Origin: Wuchereria bancrofti
Taxonomy: Eukaryota > Nematoda > Chromadorea > Rhabditida > Onchocercidae
Length of the DNA: 64,000 nt
Assembly (NCBI GenBank): GCA_005281725.1
Contig: SSBO01000012.1
Span: 8,407,099 to 8,471,098 of the forward strand
Direction of reading: 5' to 3'
Below the pieces are notes generated by a model, which was not told where the DNA came from, did not search any database, and saw only the letters and a list, made by a program, of their open reading frames with translations. Positions 14,901 through 27,083 of the stretch are shown piece by piece. Made by a program: the position numbers and the translations under genes. How positions within the stretch are numbered: position 1 is the stretch's first letter; every line of letters begins with the position of its first letter.

Positions 14901-17781
14901 CTCTTGTAATACTTCACCTTTATTGATTTTGATTTTCCACATACCTTTTGTACAATATATTCTTATTTCTTTTACAAATAGCTGTTGGTGCTTTTGGTAG
15001 CTTTAAAAATGAAATTATTAAATTTCTTCTTTGCATGAAATTATCTCTTTAAGGAAGGTCAGGATGCGTTGGAACGGCTGCACAAATCAGTTTTACCATT
15101 TGTTATGAGACGCCTGAAAACAGACGTTCTTGAAGATTTGCCTGAGAAGATTGTGCAAGATTACATGTGCAGCATGACCACTGTACAACGATTTGTATAC
15201 AATCGCATTGTCGACATGTACAGATGCGCTCGTCGAAATTCTACTAATAATCGTCCAAGTTTTTGTGCTCTAGAGACCATTGCTGAACTTCGGAAGTGTA
15301 CTGTTCATCCTTCCCTAGTGAGTCACAAATCCCTGGAAGAGTAAGTGTGCCTGCGCTTTTCGATCATATTAAGCGGGATTTAACAGTCCCTTTCAAGTTC
15401 GAATTTTACGTTTATATATTGTTTTATGTACCTTTCAGTCTGGACTTAGAGAAGTTGAAGGGTTGTGTTGAAGAATCTGGTAAAATAATTGCCTTGCGAG
15501 AGCTTCTTAAAGAATGCGGTATCGGTTCACGAGAACATTATGCACTCTCTGAAGAATCTTCACTGCAGGGTGACTTTCAATTTTAATCAGTAAAGGGATT
15601 TTTTACCTTTATATATAGATAATTCAATATAAGTTAACATATATGGTTTAGTATTACCGTTCATTTTGTAAAATCTGCGGTTAGCAATTCATAAAAAGTA
15701 ATATTGCTTGAAATACTAAGTCCATTTTCAAATTTCAGTGCATCTAGTTTATTTCTAATGGCACTAAATTTTTTGCGTACGAAATGCCATAGAAAAGTCC
15801 ACTCATGCAAATTACTTTTTCTCCCCGAGTGATCAATTTTCATAGTGTTGTGATTATTCAGAAAAAAGAACTATATTGATATATTGCAGATAGCGAAATA
15901 TCTGAAACTGGTAACGGTCATCGCGCGCTTATTTTTTGTCAACGATTGTCTGCAGTTCAACTGCTTGTGAATCTGTTCAGTTCAGGAGAATTGGGATCTG
16001 ATATAAGGTTACTAAAACATGGTTTAATAGCCTTATCTTTATAACAGCGACCATTCCACTAATTGGAAGTAAATTAGGAAATGGTCCTTTAACTTCTGGA
16101 TAAATTACCCTCACGAGTAACAAGTTAGAAAACAAATAGTCCTGGAGATGACATGGGAAAGTGTTTAAAGTTACCGTTCTTGCACATAATCTAGTTTTAA
16201 AAAGGAAGAGATTTTATAATATTAGATTTTAGCTAGCGAAAAATATTTGTGCAGTTACTCCATTATTTTCTTCCATAATTTTAGATTTGCTGTGCTGGAT
16301 GGTACGGTACCCGTAAATGAGAGACATGCCGTTGCTGAAAAATTTAATGTTGATCCTAGTATACATGTATTGATACTTACGACAAATGTAAGCTTTTGTT
16401 TAGAGTCGTATAGAAGATCAGTTATAATATTCTTAATGTTTAAGAAATTTGAAGAGTTAATTGGATTCCGAAATAATAAAACTGCACTAGTCTTCATTGC
16501 AGTGTTTATTCTGATGATGTAATTGGAGGGATGGATGAACATTATCTTTCGGAAAAAGGGTCTTGTTGTCAACTCTGTTTATATAACATTTCATGAATTT
16601 AACCAGTTTGCTCGAAATGAATAACAACCTTTTAGCTTGATTTAAGTTTTCCATCGCTCTTGCTCTCAATTTTATCATTCGTATATGTTTTGATTATTTA
16701 TAAAGTTTTTCAGATAGGTGGTGAAGGGCTCAATTTAACCGGAGCCGATGTCGTCATTTTTTTGGAACATGATTGGAACCCAGTGAAAGACTTGCAAGCT
16801 ATGGATCGAGCTCATCGCATTGGACAAAAATGTGCTGTGAATGTTTATCGATTAATTACGGAGGGTTCTATCGAGCAGAAAATTATGCGATTGCAAAAAT
16901 TCAAGACAGATACAGCTAATGTTGGTTCTATGTATATTTATTCATGTATAACCGGATACACTTACACATAGCCAAAGGTAATAAACTTTGAGAAGGCATT
17001 GGTTAGAAGCGATGGTTTTAAAATAAAGGTAACATCGAAGTGTTCGTTTTGACACAATTTTTTTTAGGCGCTAGTTGGTGCGGATAACCGTTCTTTGCAA
17101 ACAATGGCGACGGAGCAGCTTATGGAACTTTTTGCGATAGACGATATATCGCCTGGAACTAGTCTCGATGCACACTCTTCAAGGAAATCACGTGAAAGTT
17201 ATACGTCGTCAACTTTTGATAAACATTCCAGAAGTTCAGATATCGGAGAAAAATTGAGCATTGAAGAATTATGGGAATTGTCACAAGTACTTTTTTTAGT
17301 TGGAGAACTAAATCTCAGTTCCATTATTCATCTCAAGTTTCCTGAGCTTTAATTAAAAGAGTCTTTAAAAGTTAAAAGCTTGGTTGTCCTAAAAGATAAC
17401 TGTCTTATGTAATGGTTGGCTCATTAAGTATAAACCAGTTGCTGTAGGCTGTATGTTTCAATAACTGCAGTATATTTATTGCATTTCAACTTTCATGAAA
17501 TTAAGTGAAAGCGTGCATCCATCCTAATCTTATTACTTTACTTCATGCATATTTTTTGAAAACATACTTGTATATAGTTTTTTCATTTGTAATTCTTTAA
17601 TTTTTATAAGCAATATTGCTTTCTGTTTCAGTACGATCGTTATAATGCTTCTTCAATAGCACACTCCTTTGAAGTATCTGGATGGAATAACAATGCTTCA
17701 ACAGTAATTTCGAATACCTCTAATAGTAGTGGCACTGTTAATGACAATGTTAAATGTAAAAAATTTCGGCTTGATGATTGA
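5946..17781 (+). CDS. btaf1: TATA-binding protein-associated factor 172 / MOT1-type Snf2 ATPase (BTAF1 orthologue)
   Basis: Nuclear ATPase that uses ATP to strip TBP from DNA. The multi-exon gene starts at ATG 5946 and ends at TGA 17779-17781. The N-terminal half is built of HEAT-like helical exons: 5946-6079, 6293-6460 (motif [13 protein letters not shown]), about 6518-6726, 6998-7170 ([14 protein letters not shown]), 7314-7400, 7540-7717 ([15 protein letters not shown]), 7959-8084, 8340-8480, from 8676, about 9210-9500, 9575-9754, 10018-10137, 10565 onward, 11068-11186, 11350-11527, and others to 13340. The ATPase half is clear: 13431-13598, 13722-13856 (motif I DDMGLGKT), 14106-14290, 14359-14521 (DEGH; SGTPVQN), 14727-14831, 15054-15340 ([14 protein letters not shown]), 15439-15569, 15890-16007, 16285-16387, 16714-16920 ([11 protein letters not shown] and [11 protein letters not shown]), 17068-17286, 17632-17781. 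The FLMPGYLGT insert and the [11 protein letters not shown] segment after the helicase core are typical of MOT1. Junctions between 8.8 and 13.2 kb are less certain. The final exon is Ser/Asn-rich. Confidence 0.93.
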
Positions 17782-18813
17782 AAACATAATGTTTTTAATG
17801 TAATTATTTCAATTGCGGTCATCTTCATTTTTGAAATCCATTCCTTATTTTATCTCCTATTTTTGGCCTTGTGTTGCTTTTTCGTGTGTTTTTTCTGTTT
17901 ATCGCCAGTTGTTGATAATGTATATATATATATATATATATGTGCAATTCCCCGTTATTATGTCCTGAAAATTGTCTAGCAAGCGATATTGTCGACTGAA
18001 GTTTTGATGTGATGCTTTGCTCAACTGAGAAATATACTCGGGGATGTGTCCATTTTATCTCATCTAAAAGTTTATAAATATATGGTTTTTTAGATATTCT
18101 TGGTGGTGATTTATACAAAAAAATGTGCTTTGCTTAATGAAACACATTATGCTGACTGTTTATCACATTTCATTTTTAAAGGAAAAATTTGAAAAATTTT
18201 TTCATTTTAGAAAGATGATGATAGAACAATCCATGAATAGGGAAAAATGCACACCTCTGTTGCAAGAATATCCTCACAGCAAAACATGAGGATTCTTGAG
18301 TTCTGTAACAATAAAGGATGTCTATTTCATATATATGGAGAGGTAATGCTCGCGCTCGAAATGATCTTTTGTGATTGTAATTCAAATTCAAGCGCAGAAA
18401 TCTAGGAGGTATAATTATCTACCAAAAGCTTTCATTGCATTGCAATCACTCTATACTTGTCTTCCCTGAAAAAATTGATTTTACCTGATTTAATAAACGT
18501 TAACTCTGACGACAAGATCTAAAAGATATTACGGGTGGTACACAGGTGTAGAACTAAGATTACTCAAACTAGGCTTGAAACATAAATCACTATTTTGATA
18601 CGTTGTATTAACAACGATAAACCCATTCAGAAGCACTTTTCAAGTTCGGAAATTATTGAGGTTTGTTAGTTGAATGCTTGTTTTTTGGCTTTTTTTTTGC
18701 AGCAAAATATAAGCTCTAGAATTATTGGTATAATTTATTTTTCTGGAATTTCGTACATAGAAATTCTCAACTTCCCAGATTCTGCATTATGGAGCGGATT
18801 TATTTGTGAATGA
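17782..18813. other. Intergenic between BTAF1 and the PP1 relic
   Basis: Probably holds the BTAF1 3' UTR. It contains a perfect (TA)n run at 17921-17941. I see no further coding exon with both splice sites. Missing 5' exons of the phosphatase relic could lie here, but none was recognised. Confidence 0.5.
17921..17941. repeat. (TA)n microsatellite
   Basis: Uninterrupted TA dinucleotide run about 140 bp after the BTAF1 stop codon, within the probable 3' UTR or just beyond it. Confidence 0.9.
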
Positions 18814-20255
18814 CAATTTTGTTAGAATTTGATTTAACAAATAATGGCCTAATTATACTTGGTAATTTACGTGGTATCAGTCATTCACTGTTGGGAGTGT
18901 TTGATGAACATGGTTTACCTCCAAAAAGACACTATTTATTTCTCGGTTAGTAACAAGTTTCTCTTCTAATTTTATACATCATAGAAAGATAACTACCATG
19001 TCTTCAGTTCCATTCACTCATTTATGTTAATCATCGAGATGACAACATATCACTAATCTATGTAATTAATACAAATCTGGTAGATTCTAAAATGTCCAGA
19101 AGTTTCATAAGATCTTTTTCTTCTCATATTCCATCGTCTATTACACTAAACATCGTACTTAAAACATTAAAATCACTACTGTTGTAGCAGAGTTGCTAAT
19201 AGTGGTTTAAGAGTAAAGAAGGAAAGCAAGAACTTCGTTAAAATTGGAAAAAGAAAAAAGGAAAATTATAAAACGGAAATGTGTATATGCAAACAACTAT
19301 TATACCAAATATCGTACTTTAGCTTTTTTTTTTTCTTAGGCGGCTATGTTGGCCGTGGAAAACAGCAACTTTAAATAATCATACTACTGGTACTGATGAA
19401 GCTTCGATGGCCAGAAGATGTGGTTTTTTGCGCAGCAATCATGAGATAATGGAAGCAATGAATGCTGATAATGTACCAATAACAAGCCGTCAAAACCTTT
19501 TCTCTGAAGTGGTAAAAATGACACTTTTTCTTCTTTCTATAATTTTTTGTCAAAATTGTGGTATCAGTTGCTATACTTCCGTGCTTAATAATCAGAATGA
19601 ATAATGTTATCTGATCATCAAATTTATTACGACGAAACTTTTTTTTATGATCCAACCAAATTCTGATTAAACTTCACAACATCAAAGATGCTTAGTATAA
19701 ATAGCCTAGGCTCATAATATTTAATTCATTCTGTGATAATATATAAAGCTGAAGGTAATATATCAAGTCTGATTTTCGTTCGATAGCGTCTATCCGAGAT
19801 CCTTTAAAATTTCCGAAAATAAATCATACCGTATTGTTGCTACACAGGAATGTTTGCTAAGTTTGGTATTTGAGAAGGACACACTCAGTACAACTAATTC
19901 TTGTCCAATGGTCATCGATCGACTTTTTAACTTTTCCTGAATTAATATCTTGACATCTTCTATTTTTCCTAATAACTGGTTATCTAAATTGACCGAAATA
20001 TGCTGAATTTTAACTGTTCGGCTAGCATCAACTAGTGCATTTCATTTTCATTTTTCATTGTGCTCTATGAAAATTTACGATACTATTTGTTCGACGTAAT
20101 TTCAAATCTCCCTAGTTGATAAAATTTAAAATAACTAATTTATACTAATTCAGTGTCAGTCCCAATTTCCTTCAGAGCTAAACATGTGTTTCCTGTTCAA
20201 CCAGATGTTCGACGTGATGCCCATTGCAGCAATTATTTCAAGTACAGTGATTTAA
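18814..20255 (+). pseudogene. Decayed PP1-type serine/threonine phosphatase
   Basis: Three exon-like blocks keep the order and splice positions of a PP1-family catalytic subunit. Block 1 (18814-18945) reads ILLEF..., GNLRG, then HGLPPKRHYLFLG. Block 2 (from 19340, after a TTTTCTTAG acceptor) continues GYVGRGKQQL. Block 3 (20176-20252) reads MFDVMPIAAII. In active enzymes the matching motifs are GDIHG, GDYVDRG and LRGNHE. Here the metal-binding Asp and His of GDIHG are replaced by Asn and Arg, and both Asp of GDYVDRG by Gly; LRSNHE survives at about 19425-19445. Block 2 also has an in-frame TAA (19372-19374), and LRSNHE is one frame away from the preceding segment, consistent with loss of one T in the T6 run 19424-19429. 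Block 3 ends in TAA (20253-20255) before the expected HGG motif. Nematodes carry many PP1-like genes, so this is plausibly a dead duplicate. Confidence 0.75.
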
Positions 20256-20330
20256 AAAATGTTGAATGTTATTAGATTAAAGTTTTGAAGAACTCTTGCA
20301 AAAGAAGTTTTTTTTATTAATTGAGACACA

Positions 20331-20416
20331 TTTATTTATTATTATTATTATTGTTATTGTTAACAACTACTGTTATTAGTAATCATTATTATTAATTACT
20401 ATTATTATTAATAATG
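20331..20416. repeat. Interrupted (ATT)n microsatellite
   Basis: TTA/ATT trinucleotide repeats broken by GTT and ACT variants. Non-coding; lies between the phosphatase relic and the small gene that follows. Confidence 0.85.
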
Positions 20417-20838
20417 AACAGTTTTAACACTCATCCTTTTTATCACTGCGATAAATCAAAAAGATTTTAGAACGTTATCTGTGCTGTAGTGGTAGCGTAA
20501 GTCAATGGATGACTTGTCCTGAGAATATCCGTAACATTCCTCGGCCCACGCAAAGAAGATGAAATTTCTAGAGGCATATTTAGTGGCAGATATACTTTGT
20601 GCTGAACCGAATGCTGCTTTTATCTGAATAAAACTAGGAATATTGTAAGAAGAGCTTTCAGCAATTAATATGAGATTTAAGTACCACCAATTTTTTTTTA
20701 ACTTTCATATTTAAAATTATAAAACAACTTATTATACTCCTCCTATTTTCTTAATATCAGTGTTTTAGGAATCAGTAAATAAATACATAAAACTTAATTG
20801 ATACTGACATTTCTTAAGAGAGCATTTTTATACTCATC

Positions 20839-21743
20839 ATGACATGGATATTTGGGTAAGAAAGTTTGCATATGAATGGGCGCAATCAGATGAGACTTTT
20901 CTGCTGAACAATCTACATCAATCTAATCCTGCCAATCCCTCTCACAAGGAAAGACGAATTCGACGAAGTGCTGAACTGTTTCCTTCATTCTACAATTTTT
21001 AGAAGGTGGTCATCCTCCAAAGGTGGTACTTTTCGGGGACTCAGCAATGATGGTAGTAACGAAGATGAGCATCAACAGTTCATAAAAACAGTCAGTTCTG
21101 GATTCTAAATTTGAAAAGAATCAATTCAATATTTTGAATTTTAATGCTTTCAAAAAAAAGAGAAAAAAATTGTCTCGATTTTTCATTGCACAATCTTTCT
21201 CTTTTTCCACCCTTCCATTTCACTAAAATCTTTTTCTTTCATTTACTCGCTGAGCTAACTATATTTCTCTATTTCTATGTTCAATTGATACCATTAAACC
21301 TGTTTGCGTTTTCATGAAGTTTTAAAATTTCTGAAGAGAATCATGGTTAAGATTAATGTAAATAAACAATTGTATATCAAATCCTGATGTCTTTCATATA
21401 ACAGATTTATCCGAATTCACACTGTCTGTATGACCGAGAACCGTTTTCGGCGTACGATTTAAGACTACTGGATATCAATATGACAGGAAGTGATGAGCTA
21501 ATGCAGCAGGATGAAAGAAAACGATGTGCGCAACGAATTCAAGAGTTTTGGCATTGTCTATTTTGTTGCTTTGGGAACTGTCGTGTAGGTTTCAATTGTT
21601 ATCATTGATTTTGTATTCTATCAATGTTACAGTTTTTTTTTTTTCAGAAAATTTTACAAGAACATTAAATATCTTCTAATTATTATTTTTTTTAGCTCAC
21701 ATCGAGGGAAATAGAAGATGAAGATGAGGGTATCGAGTCCTAA
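20839..21743 (+). CDS. Small protein of unknown family with Cys-rich tail (about 110 residues)
   Basis: Not recognised. Four exons join in phase with canonical signals: 20839-20855 (ATG; donor GGTAAG), 21003-21090 (acceptor TTTTTAG; donor GTCAGT), 21405-21584 (acceptor AACAG; donor GTAGGT) and 21696-21743 (acceptor TTTTTTTTAG; stop TAA). The product starts MTWIFGRWSSSKGG, has an acidic stretch (NDGSNEDEHQQ), a charged region ending DERKRCAQRIQ, then FWHCLFCCFGNCR, a cluster of five or so Cys among aromatics, and an acidic end REIEDEDEGIES. The Cys/Phe cluster could be a palmitoylated membrane anchor or a metal site; this is inference. If the first exon starts further upstream, after an AG at 20817-20818, it reads SIFILIMTWIF, a possible membrane segment. 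The stop could be bypassed by a donor-like GGTATC just before it, so the gene may continue. Confidence 0.5.
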
Positions 21744-22570
21744 AGGTTTTCCAGTGGTACTCAATCACCTTCAGCATTGCTCACCTGAAACTTATGCATG
21801 TATTAATCAATGCAACAGGGAACTGTCGTATTATTCATTTTCATAGATTCAATGAAAATGTGTGATGGGAAAAAAATTTTCATACTTTCATCGGTATTAA
21901 ATTCAAATAATACAATTATATTTGCATAATATTCAAATGTATTTCTATCCAATCATTTTAATGTTATTGTCATTCCACTTTTTACGTGAGCAGTTGAGTG
22001 GTTTTCTCGGTATTTTTCACTTAAATATTGTATTTGAATGAATTGTTGCTTTGTGAGAGAAAAGTGTTACAAATTTATTACGGAGAAAGTTTATGTATTT
22101 ACTAATTTATGTATTTGTGGTGATGGTCAGTGAGGATGAAATAGTTTTGTTGTACCTTTCGTTCTTAGCAATACGAGAAATAGGAACTGCTGCTGACATT
22201 CATAAATTAAAAATTGGAGCTCATAGAATTTTCAATAAACAAAATTTTCATCTCTCGAACTCCCATGTCAAAAATTTGGAATCAGGAAAGGATAATAAGT
22301 CTTAAAATTAAATTTGGAAAGATAATTGATGAAGTAATGCGGATAAAGTTTTCAATCCATTTAAAATTGTAAACGAGAAGCTAACATATGAAGCCGCGTT
22401 AAATCTTGCATTGCCGCGCTTCGAGCTTATAATTAATTGCTGACAGTTTGTTCTAATTTAGAAGAAATTGGGGAATAGATAGGGTATGATTTGGTTACAT
22501 TACTGGTTCAGTTAGCTCTTTGTTTGTTTGTTTTCACATGTGCAAGTTGAACTTTAACGATATTTTAGAG
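21744..22570. other. Intergenic
   Basis: AT-rich. One open frame (22093-22305) was considered and not supported. The 3' end of this stretch is the probable promoter and leader of TDP1. Confidence 0.5.
22561..22570 (+). promoter_or_regulatory. Probable spliced-leader trans-splice acceptor for TDP1
   Basis: TATTTTAG followed by AG and then ATG: a good 3' splice site two bases before the predicted start codon, with no upstream coding exon. In nematodes this arrangement usually marks trans-splicing of a spliced leader. A normal 5' UTR intron would look the same. Confidence 0.5.
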
Positions 22571-25500
22571 ATGAAACGGGGAATAGTAGAAATGTCGGCA
22601 CGTACGGGTCAATGTGGTGATTTTGGAACAGAGGGATCCGGTGGGAAACGTTTAAAACAAAATTGTTTGACGGATAGACTGTATTTCAACAAGGTTAGTT
22701 TTAAATTCAGATATGATCATATGAGCACTGTTTAATGTCTAATTTTCTCTCTCTAAGTTTCTAACTTCTTTGAAACTTGTTATTGGGGAACAAATTCTCC
22801 AGAAAAATACATGTCACTTGCATTTAGAGATTGAAGCTAGAAGAGTGGACAAGGAGGAGGAGTGAGGAAAGCAAATAGCAGAACGTACTGGAAAGATGTT
22901 GAACTGATTTGTATGACTTAACCAGGGAACTAGGGAACATTTCCTCAGTCATGTTTCATGCATGATTGGGGAGTTGTTACCATTCTTTTTCAGGTTGTGG
23001 ATTTAGAAGAACAATATAATATCAATGCCTTTTCTTTTGCGGAATTGCTGGAACTTATTTCTCCCGTGGCATCAATCCATTTTAATTTTATGATCGATCT
23101 TCGATGGCTACTTGAGTAAGTACTTTGATGTTAGTGATTCTTAGCAATGTATGGTCCATTATCGTATAGAGTCTTGAGCAGATATTTTGTAATGCGAGTA
23201 AGTTACGAAATAAAGGTGTGTCTGTGATGACCGTTACTACTGTTATGCTAATTTGTATGAATTAAAAGGTAGCTACTTAGATATTACAGATTCTGTTTAT
23301 GCCAATATTTAAATATTAGTTACAAATTTACCGGGTATTGCACACTAAACATCTGTCATATATGAGTTTAAATATTACTTGTCATCTTTTACGTCTTTTA
23401 ACGTTCTATTGCCTTAGTTAATAAGTTTAAGTCTGAGGATTTGCATTTAAAGAAGGATTTAAACTACTTTGCTTATTTATTATCTTCAATTCCTTTTAAA
23501 AGTGATAACAACTTCCCTTAACAAATAAACTGTTGCAAATGTTGATTAAACGGCTGTGAGTTCTTATTAGGAAAAAAGGACTAAGCAGTAGTCACTTTAT
23601 GATTTGTATTAACTTTAAAATTGGTTGCCATGTATTTGGTTTTTGTAAATGTCATTTACAGGCAGTATCCAGCTCGATTACGACAAGGACCAATTACATT
23701 AATTGTAGGCGAAAGAATGGGGACCGACTTTACATTAACTAAAACTGCAGTAAAGCAGTGTGGAGTAAACAACGTCATTGTTGGACGAGCACGCCTAATG
23801 ATACCGTTCGGGACGCATCATTCCAAAATTTCCATTTTTGAAAGCAGTACTGGGAGAGTGCATATTGTCATTTCGACTGCTAACTTGTTAGAAAACGACT
23901 GGAATTTCAAAACCCAAGCATTCTATCACTGTAGTGGAATTGAAGTTAGTAGAATGCATGTTTGATATGTTTTTTACGCAGTAGTAATTGTGCCCAATCT
24001 TCTTATCAGAGAATAAGTAGAAAGACATATTTGATGGTCGGTGCATAACTTTCAAAGGCATGCATATAGTGGTATCTATAGGATGATGCTATCATATACA
24101 GACATGATGTTATAGGTGAGAGGTTTACAAATAGAATTGCTGAAGAAATTTTGTGTTTCAGTTATCTGCCGATAATAGGTGCAACCCAAATGGATCCGAT
24201 TTCCAGGCTGATTTTGTGAAATACTTGAACGAATATAAAACAAGTCAAGATTGGGGTCTTATTGAATACTGGCGGGATCGTGTTGCTAGCATTAACTTGT
24301 CTCATGTTAAGGCACGAGTTGTTTACTCTGTACCAGGAGCTCATAAAGGTCATCTTGTTCATCTTTTTTTTTCATTAAGTTTTGTATATAATTACACGTC
24401 GTTAAATTGGATTTATGAAAATCAACTTGTAGTTGTGGAATATTGTAGAAGAATAGGTCAAAATGGAAAATAGATTTCCGCAGCTTATAGAAAGGATATT
24501 GTGAAAAATTGTCTTTGCTCGATTCTCTATGGAACTTGCAAGTAAATTGAAGAAGGCTGTTATGGTTGCTTATAATTTATGGAAAGGTAGTAAGAGGTTA
24601 ACATCCTCTGGAAGACGTTGTCACCATTGGCCATCTAGTTCAATCTTTTTGGTAATTTTGTTGGTTCGGAGAATAATTTACTAAGACTTCAGGCGTTCAA
24701 TTAACGAAATATGGTCATCCAAGATTGCGTGTAATACTGAAAGAATTGTTCGGGAATGTAAAAATGGATGAATTCACTTATCATGCTCAGTTTAGTTCAC
24801 TTGGTAGTCTTGGAGCAGCACCGCAATATTGGCTTACGGGACAATTTTTAAACAGTCTTTCTGGTGGTGCAGAAACAGGTCTATTTAAAATTAATTGCTT
24901 TTCGATAGTAAAAAGTTTCTTAAATTTTAAAATGGAGTTCACTTTCTTTCTAATAAGTTTGATAATTTTGTAGATGGCAAACATTTGCGAATTATTTATC
25001 CTTGTGTAGAAGACGTTCGAAATTCTAATGAAGGATACCAAGCAGGTGGTTCGTTTCCTTACAATAATAGTGTAGCAGTAAAGCAGCCATATTTGCTTGA
25101 TTTCATGCACAAGTGGCGCAGTGATCATCTGGGGCGTTCTCGCGCTATGCCGCACATCAAGACATATGCAGCTTTTGCTAAAAACTCTCTAAAGCCACTT
25201 TGGTTACTTGTGACAAGTGCCAATCTTTCTAAGGTACCCTTTAACCCTTCCGTCCACTCATTTTTATTTTAAAAGCTATAACTGATATTAACATCTAATC
25301 GAAAACAATCACGTAAAATACATTAAACGGAATATTTTTACGGTTATCATTGCCAGTCTGCGTTAAGCTGCTGCACTGTATTTAATTTTTTTAGGCAGCT
25401 TGGGGTAATTACCAGTTAAAAAAAACACAATTAACTATTCGATCATATGAATTTGGCGTCTTATTCAATGATCCTGAATCTTTGGATATGTTGCCGTATG

Positions 25501-25771
25501 ATTTGCCTTTAACAAAATATGATGACAACGATCGTATGTGGATAGTAGATAAGACATACAGGATGCCAGATGTATTCCAAAAAACCTGGCCGTAAGTTAT
25601 TTCTGCCAACATTATTTCTTCAAATCGCTACTGAACGCAATGTTTCGCATGCAGGACTAGCTCACCAATATCAGATTTGAATTTTTAAGTGTTTGTTGGT
25701 TGTACTTTATAACTTTCGCTTTTGTTTTACGTTATAGACTAGAAATTTACTTTTTTAAATTACGGGGGTAA
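22571..25771 (+). CDS. tdp1: Tyrosyl-DNA phosphodiesterase 1
   Basis: Phospholipase D-superfamily repair enzyme that hydrolyses the bond between a topoisomerase I tyrosine and a 3' DNA end; expected in the nucleus. Eight exons join in phase: 22571-22693, 22994-23115, 23662-23944, 24162-24348, 24693-24878, 24974-25233, 25395-25591 and, less surely, 25738-25771, giving about 463 residues against about 600 in human; the missing part is the poorly conserved N-terminus. The first HKD half-site is FGTHHSKI (catalytic H135 and K137) followed by STANL (N156). The second is PHIKTY (H361, K363) followed by TSANLSKAAWG (N384). QFSSLGSLG between them is also characteristic. The N-terminal 41 residues are low-conservation and basic. 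The last exon (PLEIYFFKLRG) is assigned only from splice signals and phase. Confidence 0.93.
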
Positions 25772-25939
25772 GACTTAGGGAGTGGAAATAGTATATTAAT
25801 ATTAAGTGTAACAATAATTAGAAACAAATGTGTAAATAATCATATCAATGCTACACTGATTTTATCATATATACATATATATATAATCTTCATTTGCATT
25901 TCTGAAAAAGCTCATCTTTTGTGATATTGCATTTCATTA

Positions 25940-26155
25940 ATGCTAAGAAAAAATTGTTCTTTGTCTCATAATGAAGAGAACGGCTTTAGATCTCTCTCAG
26001 ATCTCAATCTGAATCGTCCAGGTTGTGAATTTATCAAAGTATGGGATTGGCAGTGGTCAGGCAATGTTAGTACCCGACGGAGTGATATATCTTTTAAAAA
26101 ATCTTTAAGCCAGTTGTCGCTCCTTCTAAGCAAAATTCGAATTCTGAACAACTGA
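25940..26155 (+). CDS. Doubtful open frame, possibly a terminal exon
   Basis: A 71-codon frame whose middle (DLNLNRPGCEF, then KVWDWQWSGN) has a less biased composition than the random frames nearby. It lies 170 bp after the proposed TDP1 stop, and AATAAA-like signals follow near 26298, 26413 and 26450. It could be an alternative last exon of TDP1, a small gene, or chance. No family resemblance was found and the ATG has no supporting context. Confidence 0.2.
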   Translation: MLRKNCSLSHNEENGFRSLSDLNLNRPGCEFIKVWDWQWSGNVSTRRSDISFKKSLSQLSLLLSKIRILNN

Positions 26156-27071
26156 AAACTGATAAACAGGGAAGTTAGCACTGCAAGCCTTTTCTTGAAT
26201 TCAGTACGTTACGGCTGCTGTTGCAATGTTTGACAACTGTTGGGAAAAAGGGTTGCATTAAGTTGCTGGATAGTTTTGCAGTCCTTATGATTGATAAATA
26301 AAATGGCAATAATATATGAAATCAGTTTCCTTTACTATAATGATTGATATATTCAGTGCACAAAAGTGTGTAAATATTCCAGTATCCCTTGTAATGTATC
26401 AATGTATACCTGTAAATAAATTTAATATATCTTATTTTCCTGAATACTTATGAATAAATTATTTCTGTTTGCTTATTCAATCCTGATCAGAGTGGAATTC
26501 AACATATTATCTTTAAAGATATGAAAAAAGTTTGATTAATGCTTCCGATGAAGTAAAGAGATGTAGTATTTCGAAAGTTTGTGTTTTTAAGTGAAGAAAT
26601 GGATGGATAAAACGATGTGGTACCAAGTGAACTGTACCTTATCTTGTGGTTTAGTCCAGAATTAGTTGCCAAGATATGGTTTGGTAATTCGCGTTGGGTG
26701 GGGTTCAAGTCTTTATCTCTTTGTAACTGACTTTTTTTTTCTTTTTTGATTTTCGAAATCTTGATTTAATGATTGCCCTGACTATTGTTGTTACTGTATG
26801 AGACCGGCTATTTATTTCTCGCGTTTTTTTTTTTTGGTATATTTGAATAGATTAGGTTTTTAGCTCCCACAATGAATTGACAGCATTGGTTGGTTATTCT
26901 AATATTTAGCTGGTTTGATACGAACACTTGATTGTCCCATACGGCTGTATGCGGCTTCATATTTCCTGAAAATGTTTCAGGAAGATTACTGTTTGTAAGT
27001 GGTATGAGGGGGCAGTCCGAGAATATGACTGAGTTATCGAGTACGTATTGGTCTTCGAAAGAAATTGTTTT

Positions 27072-27083
27072 AAATCTTGCAGT
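27072..27083 (+). promoter_or_regulatory. Probable trans-splice acceptor for the NEDD8 protease
   Basis: AAATCTTGCAG precedes T-ATG, placing a 3' splice site one base upstream of the chosen start. The open frame continues upstream through the acceptor but the protein family does not, which is why ATG 27084 was preferred. Confidence 0.5.

Noticed and set aside
16714..16920. GGEGLNLT in BTAF1 motif V as a possible inactivating change
   Set aside because: The third position of this motif varies among Snf2 ATPases and all other helicase motifs are intact.
20176..20255. Alternative reading of the third PP1 block in another frame (AKHVFPVQPDVRRDAH)
   Set aside because: Open and plausible in composition, but the frame with MFDVMPIAAII matches the PP1 family and follows the preceding blocks in order, so it was preferred.
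22093..22305. 70-codon plus-strand frame before TDP1
   Set aside because: No splice signals or family resemblance, and strong hydrophobic/AT bias at its start.
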